Assembly (NCBI GenBank): GCA_963978895.1
Contig: OZ022246.1
Location: 11,552,820-11,616,819 of the forward strand
Source of the DNA: Erpobdella octoculata
Taxonomy: Eukaryota > Annelida > Clitellata > Hirudinida > Erpobdellidae
Direction: 5' to 3'
DNA length: 64,000 nucleotides
The position numbers were made by a program, and so were the translations under genes. The notes beneath the pieces were generated by a model. It did not search any database and was not told the origin of the DNA. It was given only the letters and a program-made list of their open reading frames with translations. Each line of letters opens with the position of its first letter. Position 1 is the stretch's first letter. This document shows positions 39,801-50,657 of the stretch, in pieces.

Positions 39801-42800
39801 ATGTTTCAAGCTCCCATTTATTCCCACAAGATGGCCAATACAGACTTTCTTATCATCCGCTCAGAGCAGGGGTAAGTGAGCTAGTTTGAAAAATAGAAAC
39901 AAAATGCATTTTATTGTTAACTAAATTATATATATATCCTCATAATTAATTTTCCATGTCTGTAAGATTGTATGTAAGATTAGAACATTATGTAAAGCTG
40001 TTACGTGGCACTGCTATTATGTTACTAGTATATATAATTTATAAGCTGTTACGTGGCACTGCTATTATGTTACTAGTATATATAATTTTCTATGACTATT
40101 TTTAGCTACTTTGTCAGAGAGGTCAACGCCCTCTATGCTGTGGGCCAGGAATGCCCCTTGAAAATCGTGCCAAAGCCCAACTCGAAACAAGCTCATACTT
40201 TCCTGAGAAATTTTATACAGGTTGGTCAATTAAATAATAATATAAAGAATGAAATTGTCAAGCGTTCGTATTTGTGGCTATTACTGCTCTCTTCAAGAAC
40301 CTTTTTAAATTTTGGCATGCTACATTAAAAATTAAATGTTATTTGTTTGTAGAAAATGTTGGATTGAATTTTCTAATTTCTTGTTTTTTTAATTTTTGTA
40401 TAGTTTTTTATTCATCGAATGTTTTCGATAAGTGTCAACAGCCCACCCACGATTGAGATGGAGGAAATGAGAAATGCCTTTCGGAATGCCTATTCGGAAA
40501 ATAGCTTTAGGAAGAGGCTGGGAGAGGTTGCTCGCTTCACTAAAACTCCAGGTCTAAAAGGTGATATTGTGTGGTGATGATTATTGTCGTAATGATGGTG
40601 TTGGAAAACAAAAGAAGAAAATGTAACAAGTTTATGCTGATTAATGAATGATTTTTTTAAAGAGTTTGTTTATTAGAAACAAAACCTGAACAGATTAATA
40701 GCCACTAAATTTATAAGTGTCTTTATTGTAAGCTATTTTTTATTTAAAAATTATTATTATAAAAAAAATTAGGCAGAAACTGTTGGGTCCTGAAATCTGA
40801 AGTCAAGCTTTCTGACATGGAAGAGTTCAGGAGAAGTATCACCCCGGAAGATTATTGTGCTTATTACAGCATGCTCTCTGCTGAACAGCGGTTGGAGGTG
40901 GTTGAAAATTTCAAATTTTATTTCATTTTCTTGTAGTTATGTTTTCAATAATTTCTATTACAAATTTCTAATTATTTGTGTCAATTTGAGTTATTATAAA
41001 AATTGATATCGGAACAATTATTTATAAATTTTTTTGGTGAGGCAGCTCTTACCTCAAAATACTTTAGCAATATAGTTAGTTTTTAAATTCATAATACAAA
41101 ACATGCTTTATAATTAAAGTGACATTCAAACAACTTTTTGTGTTTTTTTTTTATTTTTAAGGATGCCGGTTACTGCAAGGATTCAATTTCTGCCAAAAAT
41201 GGTGACAACAGTGACAATGAGGAAGTAGAAGATGAGGTAGTTTTTTATGCATTTATTTGTTAGTTAGCTGCATGGGGTAGTTTTTTACGAATGTTTTTCT
41301 TTTTAAATTTTTTTTATGTTAATTACATTTTTAATAAATAAAAAATTAATTTCATAGATTAAAATTATTTATATATTAGATAATTAAAGCATAATTAATT
41401 GAATGGATTAATATGTCATTATGGGTTAAATACCTCATTATAGGTTAAATACCTCATTATGGGTTAAGTACCTCATTATGGATTAATTACCTCACCCTAC
41501 TAAGAATTTCTTATAAAAACTTTTGTTAACATTTTATTTCAGCTCAGAGCAGCTCCATGGGCGACCACAAGGACTTTCAACTCCTACAAAAACAAAAAAT
41601 GCCTTTTAGACGTCATTGGGGTGGCTGACCCAACGGGCTGCGGAGCCGGGTACTCGTATGTCAGAATGTCAAATAAGCCGCAAACCACAAAGGTTTGATT
41701 ATTAATTAATTATTCAATTAAAATCTGTTTGTTGTTTACTGCATTAACGATGATGATGATGATTGTTATGATGATTGTAGACATGATGAATATAATAAAA
41801 AAAATTCTTTTATTAAATATTTTAAAGCTTTCGCATAATCTTATTAACTTATTTGTATATGCTTATCCTTAAAAACAGGCAGAAGCAGTCAGACGGCAAG
41901 GAACGGAGTTTGATTACAGAGGTCTCACAACAAATCGAGCGACCGATATGCTCGTAAAACTTGGATATCCTAAGAAAAAGGTGAATTTCTATATTTAAAT
42001 ATTTCAATTTCTCATAAATATGCTTTTTTTAGCTTTGGTTGACTAAATTTTTTTTATATTTTTTTTTATTTCAAACAATCAGTTGGAGAAGATGAACAGA
42101 TGGGAGATGATCGATATAATAAGATCAATTTCAACTAAGAAGGCTTTAAATGGTGAGCTCAAAAATTAGTATTTTGCATGTTACTGTTGAATGTTGCAAG
42201 AGTTTGCACATAATATCAATTTGATTAGTGCTAGATGTAAGTGCACAGTTGTGCACATAACTGGATGGACACTTAGCACTACTACTAATTTATAATATAC
42301 TAATAATTTATCTGCAGGCGAGGAATCGAGCGACTTTGCCAGGATAAATAAGAATTCGATTGCCAACCATCAAAAAAGGTTTAAACAAGAATGCAACAAG
42401 ATTTTCCAACTACAGAACAGGTTTGTTGCTGAAAAGAGGCTGTTTATTTAATGATCAAGTTCTTCTCAATTCATTTAACTTAATTTAATTTTTGATATTT
42501 TCTCGCAGAGAACTATCTGCACAGGAAGTTGTCGATTCGGAGGAGGAGTTAAACTCCGAGGATGATCTTCAGCTGGAAGAGTGGAGTAAAAAATTTATCG
42601 ATGATTTTTGCCAGCAGAATAAGGTTCGTGAAGTGCGATTGAGATTTAGAGTGGTGATGATGATTGCGAATGCTACATTATAAACACTAGATTTATTTGA
42701 AACTCAGTAAAACCACATTAAGTCACACCTTAAAATAGATATTCATCAGATAACAATTTTTTTATTTATTTTTTTCAAATTCTATTATCTACCTAATTTT

Positions 42801-44428
42801 TTTTATAATTTTTGCAGAAAAAATCAAAAGTTACGGATGAAGAGATGGATGGAAAAAAATTGAATCAGTACATGACTTCCAAAGAACCTGTTCCAATGGT
42901 TGGTATTAGAGCTGTGCCGGTATGGTTTTTTCTGCCGGTACCGGTATTTCCGGGCCAAAACCCGGTACTACTGGTACCGGTATAATGTCGAAAGCCTGAA
43001 AATGGCTAGAAATAGTGTTTGAAAGTACGTTAGTGTTACAGTCGCAATCGGTCGCCAGCTCGGACGATAAAACTAAATTAAACTAAACTACAATTAGTCA
43101 TAGTTAACAAAGCAAAACGGTGCTAGATCGTTAGTGCTATGCTATTGTTAGAATCGTCGTCCATATTAGAAGTGTAGCAAACAATGGGCATATAGGTAAA
43201 TTGCACTGCCCATACTGCTGCTGTAGGTCTTTAACTTTTTTGTTTTTATGAAATGAATTGAAATACAGTTTGTCTTATGAGTTACATTTCTGGTGTAACT
43301 TCCTAATTTGAGAAAATATAACCAAAATAGTCTTAACTGATGATATGAATAAGAAAAAAAATCATTTACGTTTTAGAGGAGAGTACTGAAAATCACAAGA
43401 ACTTTTGAGGCGAGTGATGGGAGAGGCGGCTTAGAACAAAGAACCGAAATCATAAAAGATCAGAGCGTCATTGATGCTTACGTTAAGTTGAGAAGTTCAA
43501 AATCAGCAGCTAAAATGTTAGAATATTTATTTCTCGAATTCCTTGTTAGCATTATAATATTTGTATATTAATTATTTTCCATGTTAGCATTATAATATTT
43601 GTATATTAATTACTTCCATGTTAGCATTATAATATTTGTATATTAATTATTTCCATGTTAGCATTATAATATTTGTATATTAATTATTTCCATGTTAGCA
43701 TTATAATATTTTTATTTTAATTATTTTCTATTTTATAATTAAAAAAAACAGAGATCAAATGTACATCGATGCCGAGAGTAGGTTAGAGCAAAGACGACAA
43801 AAACGAAGGTTGGTGTACATTACATACTATTAATATAAACATGTTTATTTTTATTTCAATAATAAGGGCATCACTATTTGGTTGGTGTGCACCGTCAATA
43901 TCAACAATTATTTTATTTCAATAAAATTTCGAGAAAATGGGGGGTGGTTTAATTGTTTAACTTGTCACCATCTTCCCAAACATATCTAAACATATGTCTG
44001 CCAATCAATTTATATATCTAAGCTTGAATAAGACTGAAGTCCTACACAGGAATCGTTGAACTAATTCTATTAATAAAATTTATTAATTTACAGATTGCAA
44101 GACCAGAAACGACGAGAGAAAAAGAGATTGGCAAGGTTTGGAGTTTCTCAGCCTTCGGAACAATTCAAGGTATGGAGCAAGTTTTAAACAGAATATTTTT
44201 TTTTAACCTTTGCCATTAATTTCAAACATTAATGATGTTGTTTGTCACACAGTTTATTATAACAGTTTGAAAAAATAATTTTTTAATTATAGTTGTATAA
44301 TCTGTTTGAGTAAAGTTTTTAAATTCTCCGGTTTGCAGTTAACGTGCAGTGCATGCAATCAGTTGGGTCACATGAAAACTAACAGATCCTGTCCCATGTT
44401 TTCTAGCAGTGCAAACAACAGCAGGTGA
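27804..44428 (+). CDS. TAF1: TFIID subunit TAF1 (26 exons, ending after the zinc knuckle)
   Basis: Exons: 27804-27966, 35514-35755, 35930-36079, 36457-36648, 36870-36909, 37152-37340, 37727-37830, 38001-38180, 38376-38501, 38597-38770, 38989-39156, 39684-39871, 40106-40220, 40404-40560, 40773-40897, 41162-41236, 41543-41692, 41879-41980, 42083-42152, 42318-42420, 42509-42623, 42818-42898, 43377-43516, 43752-43808, 44094-44169, 44339-44428. All phases join, giving about 1,123 residues. TAF1 is the scaffold of TFIID, binding TBP and core promoters. Matches include an acidic N-terminus, YDWEKNIIWEPPSW, FSNDEYYNPRLN, QHSIPAMEM, the central DUF3591 region (GVADPTGCGAGYSYVR analogue) and the zinc knuckle CSACNQLGHMKTNRSC. 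The start ATG is in good context (AACCATGG). The last exon can be read into TGA at 44426-44428, or spliced at 44424/GTGAAA. Bromodomain exons are not visible in this window. Confidence 0.92.
28797..29041 (-). repeat. 3' LTR of the gypsy element
   Basis: 245 bp, TG...CA ends, identical to 33357-33601. In element orientation it follows the gag-pol stop (29106) by about 65 bp; a polypurine run (AGAAGGGGAGGGA on the minus strand, 29042-29060) stands directly before it. Confidence 0.95.
29106..33227 (-). CDS. Gag-Pol polyprotein, Ty3/gypsy (Mag-like, single ORF)
   Basis: 1,373 residues, ATG at 33227, no stop or frameshift. In order: capsid-like Gag; two Cys/His knuckles from about residue 208 (CRNCGG and CNSCQKLHHFASQC); aspartic protease with DSGAS near 340; reverse transcriptase with VSPVVVVPK, FSKLDLNQGY and ISDD near 630; RNase H with HTDAS near 775; integrase zinc region (HQGHQG, CFAC near 1000-1040) and catalytic D, D, E in SVDFAQ, TDNGPPF near 1119 and GEVERF. 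Gag and Pol in one frame fits the Mag clade. All catalytic residues I can check are present, so the copy could be active. No envelope gene. Confidence 0.95.
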   Translation of the reverse strand: MAEALPSFPSFAVSSEESAGIRWTKWISRFRNLLVAVNIVDDRRQKALLLHYAGEEINEIFDTLPDAEAADGESHFEKAVTALNRYFTPRQNTEFQIYTFRQSKQLTGESLPAYYTRLKQLSTTCAFENVDREIKTQIIQSCSSNTLRRKALCEPDMTLAKLLDIGRSLELSDMYAKHIENEQQVNKIDLKQKLNHANNSKNKTDDVRCRNCGGPWPHQNGKASCPAHGKSCNSCQKLHHFASQCRSKDGTSRHGNNDSQHRSHRGSQSRPPNTRYNNHHRIRHVDADVNICKHSSDICKHSPEQDRHVYALNVYSNRLSVRNSLPHFQVNINDTVIEVIADSGASVSVMSQRDFNRIKPTPQLQVNNKQVFAYCAQNPLKVLGTFGANVRYKDRSYDTLFYVINGNEGSLLSWEASQALHLLHVVKPISERTTPSDQIVHKLVTEYADLFGGVGKLKDFQVKLHIDDTVQPVAQPHRRVPFHVRQQLEDQLKHDEELDIIERTEGATPWVSPVVVVPKPKSETGQKRVCVDMRLANTAIKRERHITPTINELISDLNGAAVFSKLDLNQGYNQLELAPESRYITTFSTHVGLRRYKRLNFGISCAAEIFQNAIRETLSGLTGAINISDDILVYGKTEQEMFNNLRAVFQRLREKGLTLNKQKCVYAKRTLEFFGNVFTQHGIMADPKKIQSIVNMNTPSNASEVRSLLGMTNYCARFISNYATISEPLRRLTRQDTPWQWTDEQESALAQLKQKLCKAPVMSYFDSEKQTEIHTDASPVGLGAILIQRGKNNEEHIIAYASRSLTDVEQRYSQTEREALAVVWSCEHFHIYIHGKPVTIYTDHKPLVTLYNNPRSKPPARIERWTLRLQPYEATIVYRPGHDNPADYLSRHPALSSGRSSREEQIAEEYVNYLVGHAVPKAMTRVEIASATVKDKTLLAVIEAIRTGNWSRKTNMNTSDFDTFARVRDELCVSGDNILLRNSRIVIPESLRERAVNLAHQGHQGIVKTKALIREKVWFPGIDRLVEERVKTCFACQIAVSTPHREPLQMSQLPSTPWSELSVDFAQLTTGDYLLVVVDDYSRFPVIEIVQSTAAHSVIPKLDRILSEFGSCDIMKTDNGPPFNGIEFARFAEHMGFKHRKITPLWPRANGEVERFMKTVKKIIKTAQLERKNWRQELNIFLRQYRATPHSTTGRPPATMLFGRPMKTIFPSFPVDDTQDDRSFRERDALMKSKMKEYADQKAYVKPSTISEGDTVLVKQPATHNKSLTPYIPVPYTVTSKNHSMITAERNTDRQSVTRNSSFFKHLDKRLSNCAQTKELSEDLVEEDIAPSDTIIPQAVVEDQPSLQPVQNSARHSKREHRVPARFADFVLN
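33357..33601 (-). repeat. 5' LTR of the gypsy element
   Basis: 245 bp, identical to the other LTR; this one lies upstream of gag on the minus strand and would hold promoter and transcript start. Confidence 0.95.
33817..35089. mobile_element. MULE-like TIR element with 9-bp target duplication
   Basis: Terminal inverted repeats GGTAAAACCGTAGAATCCGG followed by GGTA-T/C-AAACAA stand at 33817 and 35089, flanked by CACTCGCGC on both sides (33808-33816, 35090-35098). Nine-base duplications point to Mutator-like transposition, though other superfamilies are possible. The 1.27-kb interior has no transposase. Subterminal segments repeat internally in both orientations, such as GCATCTATAAAGGACTGAAAATT (one part near 34189, complement near 34610) and GAGAAGCGAAGCG (34040) versus CGCTTCGCATCTCG (34848). 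Confidence 0.75.
34083..34122. repeat. 40-bp perfect palindrome
   Basis: CACTGATCTCTATAATATTA is followed directly by its reverse complement, without a spacer. It lies inside the MULE-like element and would form a cruciform or hairpin. Confidence 0.95.
39985..40088. repeat. Tandem duplication of ~50 bp in a TAF1 intron
   Basis: AAGCTGTTACGTGGCACTGC with TATTATGTTACTAGTATATA occurs twice in direct succession just before exon 13. Confidence 0.9.
41416..41493. repeat. 19-bp tandem repeat in a TAF1 intron
   Basis: Four units of CATTATGGGTTAAATACCT with single-base differences. Confidence 0.9.
43548..43735. repeat. 37-38-bp tandem repeat in a TAF1 intron
   Basis: Five units of GTTAGCATTATAATATTTGT with ATATTAATTATTTCCAT between exons 23 and 24. 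Confidence 0.9.
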
Positions 44429-44521
44429 AAGAAACTAATTGTTCGACCGTGTGATCGTCACAAAGTTTCTAAAATCAATAAGAAATTTTTTCAGATGTTC
44501 TGTTCTTGTTTCGTTTTCATT

Positions 44522-44527
44522 AATAAA
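44522..44527 (+). terminator. Candidate poly(A) signal for a short TAF1 transcript
   Basis: AATAAA about 95 nt after the in-frame TGA that follows the zinc-knuckle exon. AATAAA is frequent by chance in AT-rich DNA, so this is only suggestive. Confidence 0.3.
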
Positions 44528-44619
44528 TATATTTAACTGGACAAGTAGGCAGGCAGCCGAGATTTTGTGTCTTTTGTCAATGGAAATACTAAGTGGAAAG
44601 CAGGAGGTTTTCAGTGTAA

Positions 44620-45140
44620 GATTGAATGTAAGAACGTCATTTGGAGGGGATCATTAACCCCTGACTTTTGAGTGGGCTCCCTGATGTAGTTTTGGGCGCT
44701 GAAAAGGTAGATGTGATGTGGGTCTCCCAGAATTGTAAAGTGAAAGCTTTTGAGGTTGTGTGGGTCCCTTCTATGGTAAGGTGGACCCCTATAATGGCCC
44801 CTGAAGTTTTATAAAAAAAATCGAATTTTTTTGAAAAAGTACTTTTGACTATCCCCCGATAATCAGTTTTTTTGTGAGAAAATATGAAACAAGGGTTTCG
44901 AAAATTGTTGGGGAAATTACCTCCGGCTGCCCTCCCTCCCCGGTCATCAGCTTTTTTGAGAGGAAACATGAAAAAAAAAGTTTTTGAAAACTTTTGGGAA
45001 GAATTGGTGGGCCCTGAGGATCCTCAACAAGTCGACTTGTTGCCCCTACCCCAAGCTTTGGCCAGCTCTCCAGTTTTGTATTGTATTGCCGTTCATCCTA
45101 TGTATCGTTTTAGGGAATGCAAAATGGGAGTTATTTTCCA
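44620..45140. repeat. Unclassified dispersed repeat C, copy 2
   Basis: Contains GTGGGCTCCCTGATGTAGTT, then GTGGGTCCCTT, GTGGACCCCTATAATGGCCC and two AATCAGTTTTTT/GGTCATCAGCTTTTTTGAG units, in the same order as 49285-49690. The minus frame 44637-44969 is open, but has no recognised domain. Confidence 0.6.
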
Positions 45141-45255
45141 TTTCTTCCACTTCGTTACCTAATTTTTGTTTCTTAAATATAATTTATGTGAACAATGTGT
45201 TACACAAATTTAATGAAATATGTTTTTTATACCAATAAACGTTTTGTTACTTTGG

Positions 45256-45523
45256 AAGCGGATACCCCGCGTTGCCCGTGGTTTTTAGAGGTTTTTCTTT
45301 CTCGCTCTCGTTTACTTCCCAGCTTGCTCTCCCGGTCGTTTTCCCGCTCCCGCTTGCGTTCCCGTTTCCGTCGCTCTCCCGCTCCCGCTCATTTTGTGAC
45401 CGATTTCAATTTTTTCCACAAAAACCTTCCCCCATTGACTCAAGGTTGTGTTAAAATTTCATTACGGTCGGATGAACGGTGTAGCAATGCATAGAGGACA
45501 CACAGACAGAGATAATCTCAATT

Positions 45524-45579
<56 letters not shown>
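45256..45579 (-). mobile_element. Helitron family A, 3' terminus eroded
   Basis: Begins GCGGATACCCCGCGTTGCCCG, the complement of the 3' hairpin, but the CTAG is lost. The minisatellite and conserved block (TTTCATTACGGTCGGATGAA, CGGTGTAGCAATGCATAGAG) follow, then TA repeats. Confidence 0.65.
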
Positions 45580-45585
<6 letters not shown>

Positions 45586-46774
45586 GAATGTTTGTATATA
45601 TATTAATGTCCTTTAGGCATTGCTACACCATTCATCCGATCGTAATGAAATTTTCACACAACCTTGAGAGTCAAGGGGAAAGTCAAATAAAAAAAAAATT
45701 TGAAATCCGTCACAAAATGAGCGGAGCGGAGCGGGTGAGCGAGCGGGAACTATATATATATGTATGTGCGTATGTATGTGTGTATGTATGTATGTGTATG
45801 TGCATGTATGTGTGTCTGTGTGTGTGTTTATGTATGTACTAGCGGAGATACCCGGCGTTGCCCGGGTTTTTTAGAGGTTTTTCTAATGTTTGTCTCTTTC
45901 TCTCCCGTTTCCTTTCCCATCTGCTTTCCCACTCCCGTTAGCTTTCCCGTTTTCGGTCGTTTTCCCGCTCCCGGTCGCTTTCCCGCTCCCGGTCGCTTTC
46001 CCGCTCCCGGTCGCTTTCCCGCTCCCGGTCGCTTTCCCGCTCCCGGTCGCTTTCCCGCTCCCGGTCGCTTTACCACTCCCGGTCGCTTTCCCGCTCACGT
46101 TTGCTCTCCCATTCCCGCTCACGCTTGCTTTTCCGTTCCCGCTCGCTGTCCGTTCCGGGTCGCTTTCCCGTTTCTATAATATACAAACTAACCCACAAAC
46201 ATTCATATATATATATATATATATATAGTCTTAGCAAATCTATTTTACGTTTTATAGGCTAACAGAAGTTATGAAAGAATGGAAAAGAAAAAATGAGCGT
46301 GAACGGGAGAGCAACCGTGACCGGGAATGGGAGAGCAAGCATGACCGGGAACGGGAGAGCAAGCGTGAGCGGGAACGGGAAAGCGACCGGGAACGGGAAA
46401 GCGACCGGGAACGGGAAAGCGACCGGAAACGGTAAAGCGACCGGGAACGGAAAAGCCACCGGGAACGGGAAAGCGACCGGGAACGGGAAAGCGACCGGGA
46501 ACGGGAAAGCGACCGGGAACGCGGAAAGCGACCGGGAACGTGGAAAGCGGCTGGAATCGGGAGAGCAAGCTTGGAAGGAAACGCGAGCAAGAAAGAAAAT
46601 CGATAACAAAACTTCTGAGCGGGAAAGCGAACGGGAGCTGGAAAACGACCGAGAGCGGAAAAGCGACCGGGAACGCGACGAAAACGGGAAAGTGGAGAAA
46701 GAAACGGGAGCGAGAGAGACAAACATTAGAAAAACCTCTAAAAAAACCCCGGGCAACGCCGGGTAACCCCGCTA

Positions 46775-46775
<1 letters not shown>
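45575..46775 (+). mobile_element. Helitron family A composite, second locus
   Basis: 5' end ATATAAAAATGAATGTTTG after a TA tract; conserved block 45610-45750; inverted family member 45839-46229; then TTAGCAAATCTATTTTACG, the minisatellite (about 8 units, 46370-46535) and hairpin GGGCAACGCCGGG with CTAG at 46772-46775 before T. The architecture and internal junctions match 7899-9194. Confidence 0.8.
45839..46229 (-). mobile_element. Nested inverted Helitron A inside the composite
   Basis: CTAG at 45839-45842, complement of the hairpin, about eight CCCGCTCCCGGTCGCTTT units in reverse orientation, and AACATTCATATATATA at the far end. Its position relative to the host element equals that at 8216-8553. 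Confidence 0.75.

Positions 46776-46842
<67 letters not shown>
46776..46842. repeat. (TA)n at a Helitron 3' end
   Basis: About 33 TA units directly after CTAG. Confidence 0.98.
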
Positions 46843-46845
<3 letters not shown>

Positions 46846-47530
46846 AGCAAAAATATATTTGATCAAAAGGCAATTTATTATAACTTGTATCACGTTATAC
46901 CAAGTCAATGAATTTTATTTTCATATCTTGAATGTTGTCTATGGAATGGTCTTATGCTCAACCGTGTAGCCAGACAAATTTTCCTGAGGGGCTCAGTACT
47001 TACAAGAGGGGGTCCTAAATTGTACACTTTCGCACTCCCCTTCTCAAATAACCTGATAGGCAGGTAGTCGTAGGCACTTTTCTCCAATTTTTCCAAACAA
47101 TTTCACACTTTCTCCTTCTCATTTCAAATTTTACTGGGGAGCTCGCAACTGTTTGTGGAAGGCCGTGCCACCAACAAATTCTAGGGCCCCTAATTCAAAA
47201 TCCCTGGTTACGGCGCGAAAAGTAAAATTTTGCACTTGAAAAACTTTCAGTTGATAACATTTTTTTTCTTTTCTGTGAAAATTAAAAAAATCCGAAATCT
47301 TTCATTTTGGCGATGCTTTTACATGTATAAGTCGTCTTTTGGTTATGGTTTCAGGTTTCAGTCACTGTAAGTCAGACCAGATGGGTCAAGTACAAAGCTG
47401 TAGGTATCGTTTCGACGTGTTTCAGTGTACTAATAAAATTAAATTCAACTGGTATTTAAAACTAAAAAATATCAACAAAAACAAAAGTATTTAGAGGAAT
47501 CTGTTCACTGCAGTTCTACTTTTATAACTT

Positions 47531-47833
47531 ATGACTAACAAGAAGGACTGCAGACAACGACCGAAGTACTTTTTATGTGACAAAGTTTTGTCGAAAAACA
47601 ATTTGAAACCAAACAAGGTCAAAAATCATTTCAGTGCAATAATTCCGGTCTTACAGAAAAGATCTATGCATGACAGCGCAGCAAGTTTAGCTCGGCGAGG
47701 GTTTTGGCTTATCAATGACAAACCAACTCGAATCTGCTTGCTTCTTACAAAGCTGCCTATCGAATTGCCAGAAAAGTCACCACGAAGAAGATCTTACCAA
47801 ATTGAAATGTTTAAAACTGTTTTTAGAATATAG
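47531..47833 (+). pseudogene. hAT-type BED finger remnant
   Basis: Open frame reading RPKYFLCDKVLSKNNLKPNK, then VKNHFS. LC-x-KVLS-x-x-x-LKP-x-K-x-x-x-H resembles the N-terminal finger of ZBED5/FAM200-like hAT proteins, with the first Cys replaced. Residues after this do not follow the family. No terminal repeats found nearby. Confidence 0.35.
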
Positions 47834-47839
47834 CACTCT

Positions 47840-49284
47840 AGCAGCAACCGCAACAGAATAATAATATTATATATGTTGACTTTTTTATCCGTCAATTTTG
47901 ACGGGCTATCTTTAGTATTTTAATAAATAATCTGTTAAATATTATAACAATTGATCAGGAAAAGTTTAATAACAAGTGAACGTAAAAAAAACTTCGTTTT
48001 TTAAAAATCCTTTTAATTTTCACTCTGGATTCCTTGTCAAATTATGCAGAAATTCAATTATTTATGGTACATTTAGTGGGATGTACATGAAGGCACTAAT
48101 ATACATTGTAGAACATTTAATATAACTTAATTTAATCAACTTGAGCGTGAATATCTCAATATTTTTTTTAGTCCTAACGAGTCTATGGACCAAGTTTCTG
48201 ATTGATTGGATGACGGGAAATGGGTTTGCGTTCAATCAATCAAACAGACAGACAGAAAGGTGAAGTTAAAATGAAAGATTTAAAAATAACACCTCAGACT
48301 GCAGACAAAAGGAAAAAAGTTGCAAGCTGATATATACAAGGTGTAATTTTTTTAACTTAAGGGAAATTGGGTTTTTTGGGCTCCTCTTAGATTTGCCACT
48401 AGTGACAAAGACTCATAGACATTTTATATTTTAATGTCACCCAGAGCAGTTCGCACATCCCTGTTGATTCCACTGTCTTGCATGACTGCATTGCATATTC
48501 AATAAATCTAATAATTTTATTACGAGTTCATAAGCTGAAAACAAAATGTCGTTAGAAATTTGAAAATTAAAAATTTTCGAATAATGTCTGAAAATAGGGA
48601 TTTTAATTGTTATATTACGATCGAAATAATTCCAAGTTAAAAACTTAATGATTAGGTAATTCGCATGATCAGCTTCGTCCTTATTGCATATTCATAATTA
48701 AAAAACGCATAACCTTAAAACAGTTAAAATAAATGAGATAGATAAAACTATAAACATAAACTATACACTGAGCTAGGTAGACTCTGAACGATAAAATCCA
48801 CAGTAAGTCGTCCATCACATGCTTCTTTCAACAAGAGCTGTTTAAAATATTATAACGTTGATATTTATACTATAACGATTTGAAATATAAATTTGCATCA
48901 TACTATAAAAATTTGCTACATTCTGTTAAGTCTGCGTGTATAATGACATACACTACAAATGAAAATTTTAACATAGAACCGCCGTTTTAACGCCACTGTA
49001 GCACTGTTTAGAGTAAGCTATTAATGTCAATCCGGTCTGTTTTGATAACCTGAATATAAAAGTCAAGCCCGTACAGGACTCTAGTTAAGAGCAAACCGTG
49101 TCAGCTGAAATGCAATCATTCTTTTAGAACCTCGGTAGAGAAGATGGAATAAGTCGGGTTAAATTTAAAACTACAATAAGGACTGTCATTCAATTTTGAC
49201 AAATTTTTTACCGTTTTCATCGATCACATTTTGTTACAAAAGATCAGCTGCTGTTCTAATGCAAGACCGCAATTTTATTAACCA
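47840..49284. other. No gene seen
   Basis: AT-rich stretch without convincing frames. Near 48433 AATGTCACCCAGAGCAGTTCG resembles GATGTCACTCAGTGCGGTCC next to the MULE-like element (33785), perhaps ends of one unrecognised transposon family. Confidence 0.45.
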
Positions 49285-49690
49285 AGAATGTCAATTGAGG
49301 GCAGGAAGTTCATTGCCCTCCTGATCTTAGAGTGGGCCCTCTGACGTAACTTTGAGCCTCAAAAACATTAAAACGGGGCCCCAAAAATGGCCTGAGAAGT
49401 GTTAAGTTGAAACTTCAGAGGTTTGACTGGACCCTTTTTATACGTAGGCAGGCCCCCTATGAAAGTGAAGTGGGCTCCCTGTGATGTTTTAGTGGTTCTT
49501 TCAAAGAGTTAGTTATTAAAAATAAAAAAAGGGTTTCGAAATTTTTTTTGGAAAAGTAGCTTCACCTCCTTTCGGTCATCAGCTCTTCTTGGGAGAAAAA
49601 ATGAAAAAAGTTTTCAAAAAGTTTTAATTTGTGTGAAAAATTGGTGACTCTTGAGAAAAAGTTACCCCCCAAGGTTTTGCTGAAATAATG
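49285..49690. repeat. Unclassified dispersed repeat C, copy 3
   Basis: GAGTGGGCCCTCTGACGTAA, AGTGGGCTCCCTGTGATGTT and CTTTCGGTCATCAGCTCTTC follow the order of copy 2. Sequence on both sides differs. Confidence 0.6.
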
Positions 49691-49976
49691 TTTCTGTTAT
49701 TAACTACTTCATTCTTAATTAACAAAAATTTTAATTGCAATAGTTACAACTATCCAGAGTATCCAGTGATATTTTAGTAACGAAAACTAAAACTAATACG
49801 AAAAAGATGGACCGTAGTTAACTAAAACTATAACGAAACGACATTTGAATTTCCCAACTAAAACTAAACTAAAACTAGAATGGTTTGTCCTATAACTAAC
49901 TAAAACTAAAATAAATAAACTAAAATATTTAGTTTCTTTTTTGTTATATGACAAAAGTTTGTAATTAAAATTTATA

Positions 49977-50309
49977 ATGACCATAGACATCGATGTATTA
50001 AGAAACATAAACAAAATTAATTTCAATTCTTTGGTTTCTCAATATTGGCCTGAAATGTCTAAGCACGTTCTTTTATTTTCCGTATTTGACAGAAGTTGGT
50101 GTGTTTTTACAACCGATATTAATTTGGCAAGTTTAGTTAAACAGTTTTCTGGTCGCAAACGGAACAGCAGTGTGTGGACGTATTTTAAATTTGAAGAAAC
50201 AGAAAACAAATTTGAATGGTTTAAAAATGCGACGCACTTGTTGCAACTAAGAATCCGACTAATCTTAAAAACCATCTTCAACATCACCACAGAGAAATTT
50301 ATAATGACA
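49977..50309 (+). pseudogene. hAT transposase N-terminus with BED finger, broken by a Helitron
   Basis: Frame reads FSGRKRNSSVWTYFKFEE and, one frame over, KCDALVATKNPTNLKNHLQH and REIYND, the BED-finger order of W-x-YF, C..., NPTNLKNHL-x-HH. A single-base frame change lies between the halves near 50220. The sequence is cut at 50309 by the Helitron array and resumes at 52642 (MIELEQNQLSVNASKKIRID). Confidence 0.65.
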
Positions 50310-50621
50310 CTAGCGGGGTGCACCCGGCGTTGCCCGGGGTTTTCAGAGGTTTACCTAATGCGTTTCTTTTTCGCTCCCGTTTCCTTCCTGCTTGCGCTCC
50401 CGCTCACATACATACATACATACATACATACATATTACATACATACATACATACATACATACACACACATACATACATACATAGATACATACACACACAT
50501 ACATACTTTGAATGAGCATTTAGTGCCGAAATATTGTAAAAAACACATACATACATACATACATACATACATAAACACACACACAGACACACATACATGC
50601 ACATACACATACATACATACG

Positions 50622-50657
<36 letters not shown>

